A DNA stretch of 64,000 nucleotides from Mayfieldus sp963772265 (GTDB taxonomy: Bacteria > Actinomycetota > Thermoleophilia > Solirubrobacterales > 70-9): assembly GCA_963772265.1 (NCBI GenBank), contig CAVYWS010000004.1:62001-126000 (forward strand), written 5' to 3'. The first letter of the stretch is position 1. The number at the start of each line of letters is the position of its first letter. Made by a program: the position numbers and the translations under genes. Shown one piece after another: positions 48,530 through 56,447 of the stretch. The notes under the pieces are model-generated. The model was given only the letters and a program-made list of their open reading frames with translations. It ran no database searches and had not been told where the DNA came from.

Positions 48530-49618
48530 ATGAACGGCAGTGATGGCAGGTCGCGGCGTGGGCACAGTGGACGCCTTGCCACGCTCGCCGCGGCGCTGCT
48601 GGTCCTGCTTGCAATCGGCCAGGCCTCGGCCAGCGCCGCGACGATCACGATCGAGCCAGCGAACCCGAATCCAGGAGGGAACTTCTTCCCGTTCGGCAGC
48701 GGGCAGGTTTGGCCACCCTTCGCCGCCTTCATCTACAAGAACATCCCCGCATTCGAGCTCAAGGCGGGCGACACACTCGCATTCGACACCATGACCACCA
48801 ACGGCGGCGATGTCCAGATCGATATCGACCTCGCCAGGACCACGACCAACGGCGGCGAAATTGCGGCGCAGCCGTTCACCAGGGTGGCGGTCAACACCCA
48901 GACTCCCGACAACGCGACCGGAGACACGGTCGTGGGCAACTTCGAGCTTCGCTTTACGTCGATCGCGCCGTTCAGTTTCCCAGGCGGCGGGCTGATCATC
49001 CGCTTCTCGAACCCTTCCCCGACCTATGCCGCTGACCCCGTGGGGGGCGGGAACATAACCGGAGCGAGCTCCACCGATCCGAGCGGGTTCTTCGTCAGGC
49101 GCGCCTACTCCGATCCCGACGGAGTCGCCCCCTGGAACGGCGACTTCGTATTCATCGGCGGCTTCCGTGTCACGACCGCCGAGGCTCCGCCGCAAGCCGC
49201 CCGCTGCCAGGGCAAGCAGGTGACGATCTCCGGCAGCGACGGCGCCCAAACGCTGAGGGGCACTCAGCATGCCGACGTGATCAACGGTCTGGGCGGCAAG
49301 GACAAGATCATCGCCCGCGGTGGAAACGACATCGTCTGCGGCGGCGCCGGCAACGACAACATCAGCGGGGGTGCCGGCAAGGACATGATGAACGGAGAGA
49401 CCGGCAAGGACCTGCTGCGCGGCGGCAAGGGCAAGGACCTGCTGCGCGGCGGCAAGGGCAAGGACCTGCTGCGCGGCGGCAAGGGCAAGGACCTGCTGCG
49501 CGGCGGCAAGGGCAAGGACACCGCCAAGGGCGGCCCGGGGCGCGACACCCTGGTCGGCGGCCCCAAGCACGACGTCTGCATCGGCGGCTCCGGGCGCGAC
49601 GTCACCAAGAGCTGCTGA
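48530..49618 (+). CDS. Secreted RTX-type Ca2+-binding-repeat protein
   Basis: 362 residues, intact, ATG 48530. Signal peptide with Arg start and LATLAAALLVLLAIGQASAS plus AAT cleavage. The middle ~170 residues are a beta-rich, Asp/Gly/Thr-rich domain (ELKAGDTLAFDTMTTNGGDV, IDIDLARTTTNGGE, LRFTSIAPFSFPGGGLIIRF). From residue ~230 come GGxGxDxLx-type nonapeptides, from HADVINGLGGKDKIIARGG to a block of four identical GKDLLRGGK units encoded by exact 27-bp repeats. Lys is abundant at positions that are usually neutral in RTX. Likely extracellular. Confidence 0.85.
   Translation: MNGSDGRSRRGHSGRLATLAAALLVLLAIGQASASAATITIEPANPNPGGNFFPFGSGQVWPPFAAFIYKNIPAFELKAGDTLAFDTMTTNGGDVQIDIDLARTTTNGGEIAAQPFTRVAVNTQTPDNATGDTVVGNFELRFTSIAPFSFPGGGLIIRFSNPSPTYAADPVGGGNITGASSTDPSGFFVRRAYSDPDGVAPWNGDFVFIGGFRVTTAEAPPQAARCQGKQVTISGSDGAQTLRGTQHADVINGLGGKDKIIARGGNDIVCGGAGNDNISGGAGKDMMNGETGKDLLRGGKGKDLLRGGKGKDLLRGGKGKDLLRGGKGKDTAKGGPGRDTLVGGPKHDVCIGGSGRDVTKSC
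49403..49510 (+). repeat. Four exact 27-bp tandem repeats in the RTX gene
   Basis: Unit GGCAAGGACCTGCTGCGCGG plus CGGCAAG (27 bases) repeated at 49403, 49430, 49457 and 49484 without a single difference, followed by a partial copy. Encodes (GKDLLRGGK)4. Because the copies are identical the number is likely to vary between strains. Confidence 0.95.
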
Positions 49619-49640
49619 GCCCCGGCGCTAGGCTGGGTGC

Positions 49641-50396
49641 ATGGACGAGCCGCGGCAGCTCGCCGAGGGCGTGGTCAGACTCGGCACCTCGGTCGTCAAC
49701 TGGTACCTGGTCGCCGACGACTCCGGGGTCACGATGGTCGACTCCGGCTGCCAGGGGTTCCTGCCCCAGCTCGATCCGGGGCTGAAGCTGCTCGGGTGCT
49801 CGCGGGAGGACCTGCGGGCGATCCTGCTCACCCACGGCGACGGCGACCACGTCGGGGTCGCGGCGAAGCTCCGGGACGAGGGCGACGACACCCCGATCCA
49901 CCTCGACCCCGCCGACAGCTACCTGGTCCAGGGGAAGCACAAGAAGACCGAGGACAGCATGCTGCCGATGCTGGCCAAGCCCGGCACATGGCGGCTGTTC
50001 GCCCATTTCACCCGCTACGGGGCGCTCAACCAGCCGAAGATCGAGCGCACCGTGGACCTCGAGGAGACCCAGGTGCTCGACGTGCCGGGCAGCCCGCGGG
50101 TGATCCACACTCCCGGCCACACCAACGGCCACGTCGTCTTCCACTTCCCCAAACAGGGGGCGCTGTTCGCCGGTGACACGATCTGCACCTGGCACCCGAT
50201 CAGCGGCAAGCGCGGGCCGCAGCAGATGGCCTTCAACATCTCGAACGCGCAGGCGCTGGACTCGCTGAGCCGCTACGAGAACCTCGACGCGGGCCTGGTG
50301 CTGGTCGGCCACGGCGAGCCCTGGACCGAAGGCCCGGCGGCGGCGGTGGAGCGGGCGCGGGCGGCGGCCGTCGGCCTCGACCCGGTCTCTGGTTAG
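49641..50396 (+). CDS. Metallo-beta-lactamase-fold hydrolase
   Basis: 251 residues, intact, ATG 49641. MBL-fold ligands: AILLTHGDGDHVGVAAKLRD (HxDGDH-type metal motif), RVIHTPGHTNGHVVFHFPKQ and GALFAGDTICTWHPIS (Asp), VLVGHGEPWTEG (final His). The THGDGDH variant has Gly where glyoxalase II has Ala-H. No signal peptide. Overlaps by three bases (TTAG) the convergent small membrane gene. Substrate unknown. Confidence 0.9.
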   Translation: MDEPRQLAEGVVRLGTSVVNWYLVADDSGVTMVDSGCQGFLPQLDPGLKLLGCSREDLRAILLTHGDGDHVGVAAKLRDEGDDTPIHLDPADSYLVQGKHKKTEDSMLPMLAKPGTWRLFAHFTRYGALNQPKIERTVDLEETQVLDVPGSPRVIHTPGHTNGHVVFHFPKQGALFAGDTICTWHPISGKRGPQQMAFNISNAQALDSLSRYENLDAGLVLVGHGEPWTEGPAAAVERARAAAVGLDPVSG

Positions 50397-50551
50397 TCGC
50401 GCAGCAGGATCCAGACCAGCGCCGCGGCAAAGGTGATCTGGCCGACCCCGAGCGCGGTGCCGAGATTGATCGCGCCGAGCAGGGCCGCGAGGGCGGCGCC
50501 GGCCGCAAACGCGGCGGCGAGGATCAGGGTCTGGCGGGCGAAGGAGGTCAT
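50393..50551 (-). CDS. 52-aa two-helix membrane protein coupled to the DUF389 gene
   Basis: MTSFARQTLILAAAFAAG then AALAALLGAINLGTALGV then a second hydrophobic stretch (ITFAAALVWILLRD). Two transmembrane helices, no other features. Its ATG (50549-50551) overlaps the TGA of the DUF389 gene (ATGA), a strong sign of translational coupling; it would be made only after that protein. Likely a small subunit or regulator of the DUF389 membrane protein. Confidence 0.72.
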   Translation of the reverse strand: MTSFARQTLILAAAFAAGAALAALLGAINLGTALGVGQITFAAALVWILLRD

Positions 50552-51567
50552 CTGCGCGCCGACCCCCGCCCGGAAACACGGAGCGCGTGGCGGCTGCGTC
50601 CCATGGGAAGCCCGGCGACCGCGCGCGCCTCGGCGTGCAGGTGGGCCCGCCTCCGCCGCATGTAGAGCAGACGCTCGAGGTAGAGGGTGGCGACGCCGGC
50701 GATAACGATCGCCGAGAGGTTGAGGCCGAGCTGCTCCATCGCTCCCCGCCACACCCCCCAGTCCTGGTAGGCCGCAGCGAGGCCGATGTTGGCGGCGGCG
50801 GGGATCGTCGTGATCGAGACCAGGACCCCGATCAGGGCGCCGGACTTGGTCGAGGTCAGCGACAGCATCCCCGCGACCCCGGCGAAGAAGGCGACGATGA
50901 ACGAGAAGGCGTCGGGCTGCGAGATGAACTGGGTGAACGGATGGTCCTGGAGGGTGAAGGAATCTGGGCCCAGAGCGGTGTTCTTGACGATCAACGAGAA
51001 AAAATATGCGGCGGTGATCCCGGCCGGGAAGCCGACCGCAAGCGCGATGAGCGAGCGCTTGGCTACATCGAGTCGCCGCTGGGTGACGGCAACGCAGAGT
51101 CCCGCGAGCGGCCCGAACTCGGGGCCGACGATCATCGCGCCGATGATCAGGATCGTCGAGTCGAGGAAGATCCCCGACGCGGCGATCAGCATCGCGAGGA
51201 TCATGAAGGCGACGAAGTTGGCGCTCAGCTCGATTTCCTCGGAGGTGCGCTGCTCGACTTCCTCCCAGACCACCGCGTCGGCTGGGGCTCCCGAGGCCGC
51301 CTTCACGGCCCGGTCGCCGGCGTCGGAGATCTGCGAATCGATCTTCTCGATCGCGATCGAGCCGTCCCTCTGGATGTTCAGTTCCTTGAGGTCGCTGACG
51401 ATCACGCTGGCGTCCTCGCGGGCGACGTCGCAGAGGATCACGTTCCCCTCCGGCTCCTGCGCGGCCCCCGGCAGGTAGATCAGGTTGGTGACCGAAGGCG
51501 ATGCCTTGAGCAGGTCGAGCACGTTCTCGCACTCGTAGGTCGGCGCGATTATCCGCAGGTGGATCAT
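50548..51567 (-). CDS. DUF389 (TIGR00341-type) membrane protein
   Basis: 339 residues, intact, ATG 51567. Cytoplasmic N-terminal half with a ferredoxin-like region (IHLRIIAPTYECENVLDLLK, NVILCDVAREDASVIVSDLK), then about seven hydrophobic helices: FVAFMILAMLIAASGIFLDS, TILIIGAMIVGPEFGPLAGL (conserved G-A-M-x-V-G-P), SLIALAVGFPAGITAAYFFS, DAFSFIVAFFAGVAGMLSLT. Basic C-terminal tail. Function of the family is not known; it is thought to be a transporter or sensor. Coupled to the 52-aa membrane protein. Confidence 0.9.
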   Translation of the reverse strand: MIHLRIIAPTYECENVLDLLKASPSVTNLIYLPGAAQEPEGNVILCDVAREDASVIVSDLKELNIQRDGSIAIEKIDSQISDAGDRAVKAASGAPADAVVWEEVEQRTSEEIELSANFVAFMILAMLIAASGIFLDSTILIIGAMIVGPEFGPLAGLCVAVTQRRLDVAKRSLIALAVGFPAGITAAYFFSLIVKNTALGPDSFTLQDHPFTQFISQPDAFSFIVAFFAGVAGMLSLTSTKSGALIGVLVSITTIPAAANIGLAAAYQDWGVWRGAMEQLGLNLSAIVIAGVATLYLERLLYMRRRRAHLHAEARAVAGLPMGRSRHALRVSGRGSARR

Positions 51568-51633
51568 CGGCGTGCCAAGCGTACTCGCAGCCGTGGCGCC
51601 TCAGGCGGGCGCGCCTGGGTAGCCTCAGCCGCC

Positions 51634-52491
51634 GTGCTCACCGACTATCACCTGCACCTGCGGCCCGACGAGGACCGCAGCCCGCCGTTCGAGCGCTGGT
51701 TCACCGAGGACAACGTGAAGCGCTACCGCGACGCCGCCGAGGCGGCCGGGGTGGAGGAGCTCGGGGTCTCCGAGCACGTCTACCGATTCCGCCAGTCGCT
51801 CGAGCTCTGGGACCACCCCTTCTGGCAGCGGCAGGCGCAGGACGACCTCGATGAGTACTGCGAGTTCGTGCGCTCGACCCCGTTGCGGCTGGGGATCGAG
51901 CTCGACTACGTGCCGGGAGCCGAGGAGCGAACCGAGGAGCTGCTCTCCGGCCGCGACTTCGACTACGTCGTCGGCTCGGTCCACTTCATCGGCGAGGGGG
52001 CGGTGGACATGGAGGAATACGGCGTCTGGGCCCGCGAGCAGGACCCCGACAGCGTCTGGCACGACTACTTCGGCGCCGTCGCCACCGCGGCGCGCTCGGG
52101 CCTCTTCGACATCCTCGCCCACCCCGACCTGGTCAAGGTCTGGGGAGCGGGGCGCCCGGGGCCGAAGCGCGACCCGCGGGCCCACTACGAGCCGGCGGTC
52201 GAGGCGATCGCCGAATCGGGGGTCGCCGTCGAGGTCTCGACCGCGGGGCTGCGCAAGCCGGTGGGCGAGATCTATCCCGCTCCGGTCTTCGCCGAGATGT
52301 GCGCCGAGGCCGGCGCCGACTTCGCTCTCTCCTCCGACGCCCACATGCCCGAGCAGGTCGGATACGCCTACGACCAGGCCGAGACCCTGCTGCGCAGCCT
52401 CGACGTGGAGCAGATCTGCGTCTTCGACCGCCGCTCCCGCCGCCTCGAGCCGCTGGGGGCCGCGAACCGGCAGGATTCGGGGCTGCCATGA
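51634..52491 (+). CDS. PHP-domain phosphatase (histidinol-phosphatase-like)
   Basis: 285 residues from a GTG at 51634. Trinuclear metal PHP motifs: LTDYHLHLRPDEDRSPPFER (H-x-H), AAGVEELGVSEHVYRFRQSL (S-E-H), DYVVGSVHFIG, LFDILAHPDLVKVWG, FALSSDAHMPEQVGYAYDQA. Order and length (~285) agree with HisK-type histidinol phosphatases, though a generic PHP phosphoesterase is possible because no other his gene lies nearby. Its stop overlaps the ispF ATG (ATGA), so ispF is coupled to it. Confidence 0.85.
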   Translation: MLTDYHLHLRPDEDRSPPFERWFTEDNVKRYRDAAEAAGVEELGVSEHVYRFRQSLELWDHPFWQRQAQDDLDEYCEFVRSTPLRLGIELDYVPGAEERTEELLSGRDFDYVVGSVHFIGEGAVDMEEYGVWAREQDPDSVWHDYFGAVATAARSGLFDILAHPDLVKVWGAGRPGPKRDPRAHYEPAVEAIAESGVAVEVSTAGLRKPVGEIYPAPVFAEMCAEAGADFALSSDAHMPEQVGYAYDQAETLLRSLDVEQICVFDRRSRRLEPLGAANRQDSGLP

Positions 52492-52949
52492 GCGTCTCGG
52501 TTGGAATCGGCTACGACAGCCACCGCCTGGTCGAGGGCGAGCGGCTGATCCTGGGCGGGGTCGAGATCGAGCACGAGCGCGGGCTCAGCGGGCACTCCGA
52601 CGCCGATGTGCTCACCCACGCGGTGATCGACGCGGTGCTCGGCGCCGGGGGGCTCGGCGATCTCGGCACAATGTTCCCCGACGACGAGGAGCGCTGGCGC
52701 GACGCCGACTCGCTCGACCTCCTGCGCACCGCGCTCGGCAGCCTCTCCGGCCGGGTGCTGAACGTCGACGCGACGCTGGTCTGTGAGGAGCCGAGGCTGG
52801 GGCCGTTTCGGGATGAGATGGAGCGCAACCTGAGCGAGGTGCTGTCGGCGCGGGCCAGCGTCAAGGCGAGCAGCAACGAAGGGATGGGATTCATCGGCCG
52901 GGGCGAGGGAATCGCCTGCATTGCCGTCGCCTCTGTGGAGAGTGAATAG
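52488..52949 (+). CDS. ispF: 2-C-methyl-D-erythritol 2,4-cyclodiphosphate synthase
   Basis: Converts CDP-methylerythritol 2-phosphate to cyclodiphosphate in the MEP pathway. 153 residues, intact. VGIGYDSHRLVEGERLILGG (metal-binding D-S-H, with the usual D-x-H), ERGLSGHSDADVLTHAVIDA (G-H-S-D-A-D-V), LGAGGLGDLGTMFPDDEER, then KASSNEGMGFIGRGEGIACI. Translation coupled to the PHP gene. Separated from ispD by 5 kb of unrelated genes, whereas ispD-ispF are usually adjacent. Confidence 0.95.
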   Translation: MSVSVGIGYDSHRLVEGERLILGGVEIEHERGLSGHSDADVLTHAVIDAVLGAGGLGDLGTMFPDDEERWRDADSLDLLRTALGSLSGRVLNVDATLVCEEPRLGPFRDEMERNLSEVLSARASVKASSNEGMGFIGRGEGIACIAVASVESE

Positions 52950-52958
52950 GCTGTAAAG

Positions 52959-54623
52959 GTGGACGTTTCGGAGACCGCGCACGGGATCGTGCGCAACCCG
53001 GTTGGCGTCGTCTCTGACGCCGTCTTCGATCTCAAGGTGATGAAGGACATCGGCCTGCTGGGGCCGGTTGGCCCGAAGGCCCTGGCCACGATCACCTCGA
53101 CCCTGGTGCGCTGGGGCACCTCGCCGGCGGCGATCATCAAGATGGCCGCGGCGCGCGACCCGCGCCAGATCGCGGTCCGCGACGAGGCCGGGGAGGTGAC
53201 CTACGAGGAGCTTCACCGGCGCACCAACGCCGCCGCCCACGCGCTGGCGGCGCAGGGCGTCAAGGCGGGCGACGGGGTCGGGATCATGTGCCGCAACCAC
53301 CGCGGCTTCATCGACGCGACCCTCGGCGGCGCCAAGCTCGGCGCCAGCATGCTCTACCTCAACACCGCCTTCGCCGGCCGCCAGCTGGTCGAGGTGATGG
53401 AGCGCGAGGGCCCCGAGGTTCTGATCTACGACGAGGAGTTCGAGGACCTGCTCGAGGGCCTGCCGTCGAGTACGACCCGGATCACCTCCTGGCGCGACGG
53501 GGCCGAGAGCGATCTCGCGCAGATGATCCAGGGAGCCGAGGACTCGGACCTGAAACCGCCAAAGCAGGACGCCCGCTACGTGATCCTGACCTCGGGAACG
53601 ACGGGGACGCCGAAGGGCGCACAGCGCTCCGGCCCGCCGGGGGTCAGCGCCGCCGCGGCGCTGTTCGACCGCATCCCCTACCGCCGCAACGAGACGATGA
53701 TGATCGCGGCGCCGCTGTTTCACTCATGGGGCTTCTCGCACTTCATGATCGGCCTCGGGACCGGGCAGACGATGGTGCTGGGGCGGCGCTTCGACCCCGA
53801 GGACACGCTGCGGGCGACCGATGAGAACCGGGCCAACGTGCTCGCTGTGGTGCCGGTGATGATGCAGCGCATCCTCCAGCTGCCCGAGGAGGCGCTTCGC
53901 TCCTACGACCTCAGCGCCTTGCGGATCACCGCCGTCAGCGGCTCGGCGCTGCCGGGCGAGCTGGCGCTTCGCTGGATGGACCTGTTCGGCGACAACGTCT
54001 ACAACCTCTACGGCTCGACCGAGGTCGCATACGCGGCAATCGCGGGCCCCGAAGACCTGCGTGCCGCGCCCGGGACCGCCGGCCGCCCGCCCCGCAACAC
54101 GGTGGTGAAGATCTTCGATCTGGACGGCAAGGAGGTGCCACGGGGCGAGACCGGCCGGATCTTCGTCGGCTCAGACGCCGCCTTCGAGGGCTATACCGGC
54201 GGCGGAAGCAAGGAGGAGATCGACGGCCTGCTCTCCAGCGGCGACGTCGGCCACCTCGACGAGGAAGGGCGCCTCTTCGTCTCCGGGCGCGACGATGAGA
54301 TGATCGTCTCGGGTGGCGAGAACGTCTTCCCGCGCGAGGTCGAGGACCTGCTTGCAGAGCACGAGGTGATCGCCGAGGTGGCGGTGATCGGGGTCGACGA
54401 CGAGGAGTTCGGCCAGCGCCTCAAGGCGTTTGTCGTGGTCAGCAACGGCGCCGAGGAGCCCTCCGAGGAAGACCTCAAGGCGTTCGTCAAGAAGAACCTC
54501 GCGCGCTACAAGGTGCCGAGGGAGGTCGTCTTCCTCGACGAGCTGCCCCGCAACGCCACCGGCAAGGTCCTGAAGCGCGAGCTGGCCGAGAAGTCCGAGC
54601 AGGCCGAGAAGTCCGAGCAGTAG
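52959..54623 (+). CDS. AMP-binding acyl-CoA synthetase
   Basis: 554 residues from a GTG at 52959, 9 bases after ispF. Adenylate-forming core: VILTSGTTGTPKGAQRSGPP (P-loop A3), NLYGSTEVAYAAIAGPEDLR (A5), GRIFVGSDAAFEGYTGG, LSSGDVGHLDEEGRLFVSGR (A7), DDEMIVSGGENVFPREVEDL (A8), PREVVFLDELPRNATGKVLK with catalytic Lys in A10. The ~45-residue N-terminal extension before the fold and an AEKSEQ duplication at the very end are additional features. Probably activates a fatty or aromatic acid for the lipid genes downstream. Confidence 0.92.
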   Translation: MDVSETAHGIVRNPVGVVSDAVFDLKVMKDIGLLGPVGPKALATITSTLVRWGTSPAAIIKMAAARDPRQIAVRDEAGEVTYEELHRRTNAAAHALAAQGVKAGDGVGIMCRNHRGFIDATLGGAKLGASMLYLNTAFAGRQLVEVMEREGPEVLIYDEEFEDLLEGLPSSTTRITSWRDGAESDLAQMIQGAEDSDLKPPKQDARYVILTSGTTGTPKGAQRSGPPGVSAAAALFDRIPYRRNETMMIAAPLFHSWGFSHFMIGLGTGQTMVLGRRFDPEDTLRATDENRANVLAVVPVMMQRILQLPEEALRSYDLSALRITAVSGSALPGELALRWMDLFGDNVYNLYGSTEVAYAAIAGPEDLRAAPGTAGRPPRNTVVKIFDLDGKEVPRGETGRIFVGSDAAFEGYTGGGSKEEIDGLLSSGDVGHLDEEGRLFVSGRDDEMIVSGGENVFPREVEDLLAEHEVIAEVAVIGVDDEEFGQRLKAFVVVSNGAEEPSEEDLKAFVKKNLARYKVPREVVFLDELPRNATGKVLKRELAEKSEQAEKSEQ

Positions 54624-54630
54624 CGGCGCG

Positions 54631-54677
54631 TTCTCCGCACCTTGCGGAGAATTCGAGGGGCTGCTTCGCGAGGGGGT
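54631..54677 (+). terminator. Hairpin after the acyl-CoA synthetase
   Basis: TTCTCCGC (54631-54638) pairs perfectly with GCGGAGAA (54644-54651) over ACCTT. A T-run (TTTTT) is found only ~20 bases further, so termination would be inefficient; may instead be an RNA-stabilising element before the coiled-coil gene. Confidence 0.4.
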
Positions 54678-54711
54678 TTTTGCGGCCAGCACGGTTAGTA
54701 ACTTGCGCCCC

Positions 54712-55896
54712 ATGAGCGAAATGCCCGCTCCCCAACCGGGCGCGGAGGACGGGGTCCAGAAGGCGCTCGGCCTCGCCCGCAAGGCCGCTTCCCAGGCGCG
54801 CGACGCCGGCCAGCGCGCGATGGCCGCCGAGCTGCAGATCGCGGTGGCCGAAAAGCGCGCCGCGGCGGCCGAGGATCGGGTCGAGGCGGCCGAGGAGCGC
54901 GCCGCGGCCGCCGAGCAGTCGGCTGAGGAGAGGGCCACGGCGGCCGAGAAGCGCGCCGCCGCCGCCGAGCAGAGCCGTGACGAGCTGCGCGAGGAGATCC
55001 GGACCGAGCTGCGCGAGGAGATCCGTGTCGAGCTGAAGGAGAAGGCTGCGACGACCCTTCGAAAGTTCACCGAGGAGGGCCGCAAGCAGCTCGCCGCGGC
55101 GCGGAGCGCCCAGGAGCGGGCCGAGGCGCAGATGCGCGAGGCTGAGGCCCGGGTGCAGAGGGCCGAGCAGGCGGCCCGTGAGGCCGAAGAGCGAGCCGAG
55201 TCGGTGCAGGCCGCGGCCGGGCAGAGGGTAAAGGCATTCGAGGAGCAGGCAAAGGAGCAGGTCAAGGAGTGGGTCCGAAAGACCAAGCAGGGAGCGGACA
55301 CGGCGCAAGAGGAAGCCGGCAAGAAGGTTGCGGAGGCGGAGCGTCGGGCCGCTACGGCCGAGCAGCAGGCGGCTGAGGCCGTGCAGCAGGCGGAGCAGGT
55401 CCTGCGAGAGACCAACGAGCGGATCGAGGGGATCGAGACGGACATCCAGCGGCGCGTGATGGAGGGGACCGAGAAGGTCCGCGAGGAGGCCGAGGAGCGC
55501 GTCCAGCAGCTGATCGAGCAGGTGGGCAGAGAGGCAGAGGAGGCGGCGCGAGCGCGAGCCGAGGCGCGGCTGCGCGCCGAGTCCGACCAGATCCGCCGCG
55601 AGGCCGAGCAGCGCTCCGACCGCGCCCACCGGGCGGTCGAGGAGCAGGCCGCGATGGCCTCCGACCGGGCGCGCCGCGTCGCGAGCTCAACCGCCGCCCG
55701 AAACGCCCCCGAGTGGGCGCGGGCCGGGAGCGAGCCGCCGGACGCCGCGAGTGAGCCTCCTGTCGATAACGCCGCGAGCAAGCCAGCGCGGCAGAGCGCC
55801 CTGCGGGCAGGCGGCGCCAGCCACCCGCGGTTGAGGTCCAACGGCGGCGGCGGATCGTCACCGCAGCACAGCCGCTCGAACTACCGGACTTTCTAA
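54712..55896 (+). CDS. Long coiled-coil protein of unknown function
   Basis: 394 residues; ATG 54712 is chosen over TTG 54703. From residue ~35 to ~320 it is a nearly uninterrupted coiled coil of Ala/Glu/Arg heptads: AAEERAAAAEQSAEERATAA, ELREEIRTELREEIRVELKE, EEAEERVQQLIEQVGREAEE. No transmembrane segment, no ATP motif. The last ~70 residues are Pro/Ser/Gly rich and basic at the end (ARQSALRAGGASHPRLRSNG). Such proteins act as scaffolds or granule-surface phasins. Its position beside the lipid genes fits the latter, which is an inference. Confidence 0.7.
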   Translation: MSEMPAPQPGAEDGVQKALGLARKAASQARDAGQRAMAAELQIAVAEKRAAAAEDRVEAAEERAAAAEQSAEERATAAEKRAAAAEQSRDELREEIRTELREEIRVELKEKAATTLRKFTEEGRKQLAAARSAQERAEAQMREAEARVQRAEQAAREAEERAESVQAAAGQRVKAFEEQAKEQVKEWVRKTKQGADTAQEEAGKKVAEAERRAATAEQQAAEAVQQAEQVLRETNERIEGIETDIQRRVMEGTEKVREEAEERVQQLIEQVGREAEEAARARAEARLRAESDQIRREAEQRSDRAHRAVEEQAAMASDRARRVASSTAARNAPEWARAGSEPPDAASEPPVDNAASKPARQSALRAGGASHPRLRSNGGGGSSPQHSRSNYRTF

Positions 55897-55954
55897 GACG
55901 ACTGATCCCACGACCGCGCGCCCCCAGGCACACGCGGCCAGGAATCAATCGTCT
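55896..55954. terminator. Bidirectional hairpin between convergent genes
   Basis: AGACGACTGATCC (from 55896) pairs with GGAATCAATCGTCT (55941-55954) with two mismatches. It lies just after the coiled-coil stop and covers the SRPBCC stop, so it could end transcription from both sides, although there is no T-tract. Confidence 0.5.
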
Positions 55955-56447
55955 AGGCGGCCGCGGTGCGCCGCTTGCTGCGGCGCCGCTCGGCGTCGGC
56001 GCGGCGCTGCTCGTGCTCGACCTGGCGCTTGAGCTGCTGCAGTGTCCGCTTCATGTGACGGCGCATCGTCGGGGCGGAGGCGAACTCTGTGATCAGCCCG
56101 GCGATCCCGCCGCCGACCACCCCGTAGGCGAAGCGAAACTCGATCCGGCTGCGGCCCCTGCCCTGGTCGCGAATCCGCCAGCGGCCGCGGTGGTCGACCC
56201 CGGTGACCGAGTGCCAGGCGATGTCGAAGGGTTCGGACCACTCGACCATCTCGATCAGCCCGCCGACCTCGGCGGCGCCGACCCGGACCAGGATCCGGTA
56301 GCGGGCGCCGAGCCCAGTGGGCTTGTCGCCGATCACCTCCCAGTGGGTGATCCCCGACATGAACCGCAGGTAGTTCTCGGGGTCCTCGAGGTAGTGCCAG
56401 ACCGTCTCCGCGGGCGCCGAGACGGTGATCGACTCGTTGATCCTCAT
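55953..56447 (-). CDS. SRPBCC-family (polyketide cyclase/START-like) lipid-binding protein
   Basis: 164 residues, ATG 56447. ITVSAPAETVWHYLEDPENY opens the helix-grip fold; YLRFMSGITHWEVIGDKPTG, LIEMVEWSEPFDIAWHSVTG and WRIRDQGRGRSRIEFRFAYG follow. The C-terminal helix is extended by a very basic Gln/Arg-rich tail (EHEQRRADAERRRSKRRTAA), unusual for the family. Its ATG overlaps the stop of the acyltransferase gene (ATGA), so it is translationally coupled. Likely a hydrophobic-ligand carrier for the lipid operon. Confidence 0.88.
   Translation of the reverse strand: MRINESITVSAPAETVWHYLEDPENYLRFMSGITHWEVIGDKPTGLGARYRILVRVGAAEVGGLIEMVEWSEPFDIAWHSVTGVDHRGRWRIRDQGRGRSRIEFRFAYGVVGGGIAGLITEFASAPTMRRHMKRTLQQLKRQVEHEQRRADAERRRSKRRTAAA

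Noticed and set aside
49403..49510. Regular repeats as a possible CRISPR array.
   Set aside because: The copies are adjacent without spacers, in-frame inside a coding sequence and encode RTX nonapeptides.
53520..54620. Acyl-CoA synthetase as a nonribosomal peptide synthetase module.
   Set aside because: There is no thiolation or condensation domain; the protein ends directly after the A10 lysine motif.
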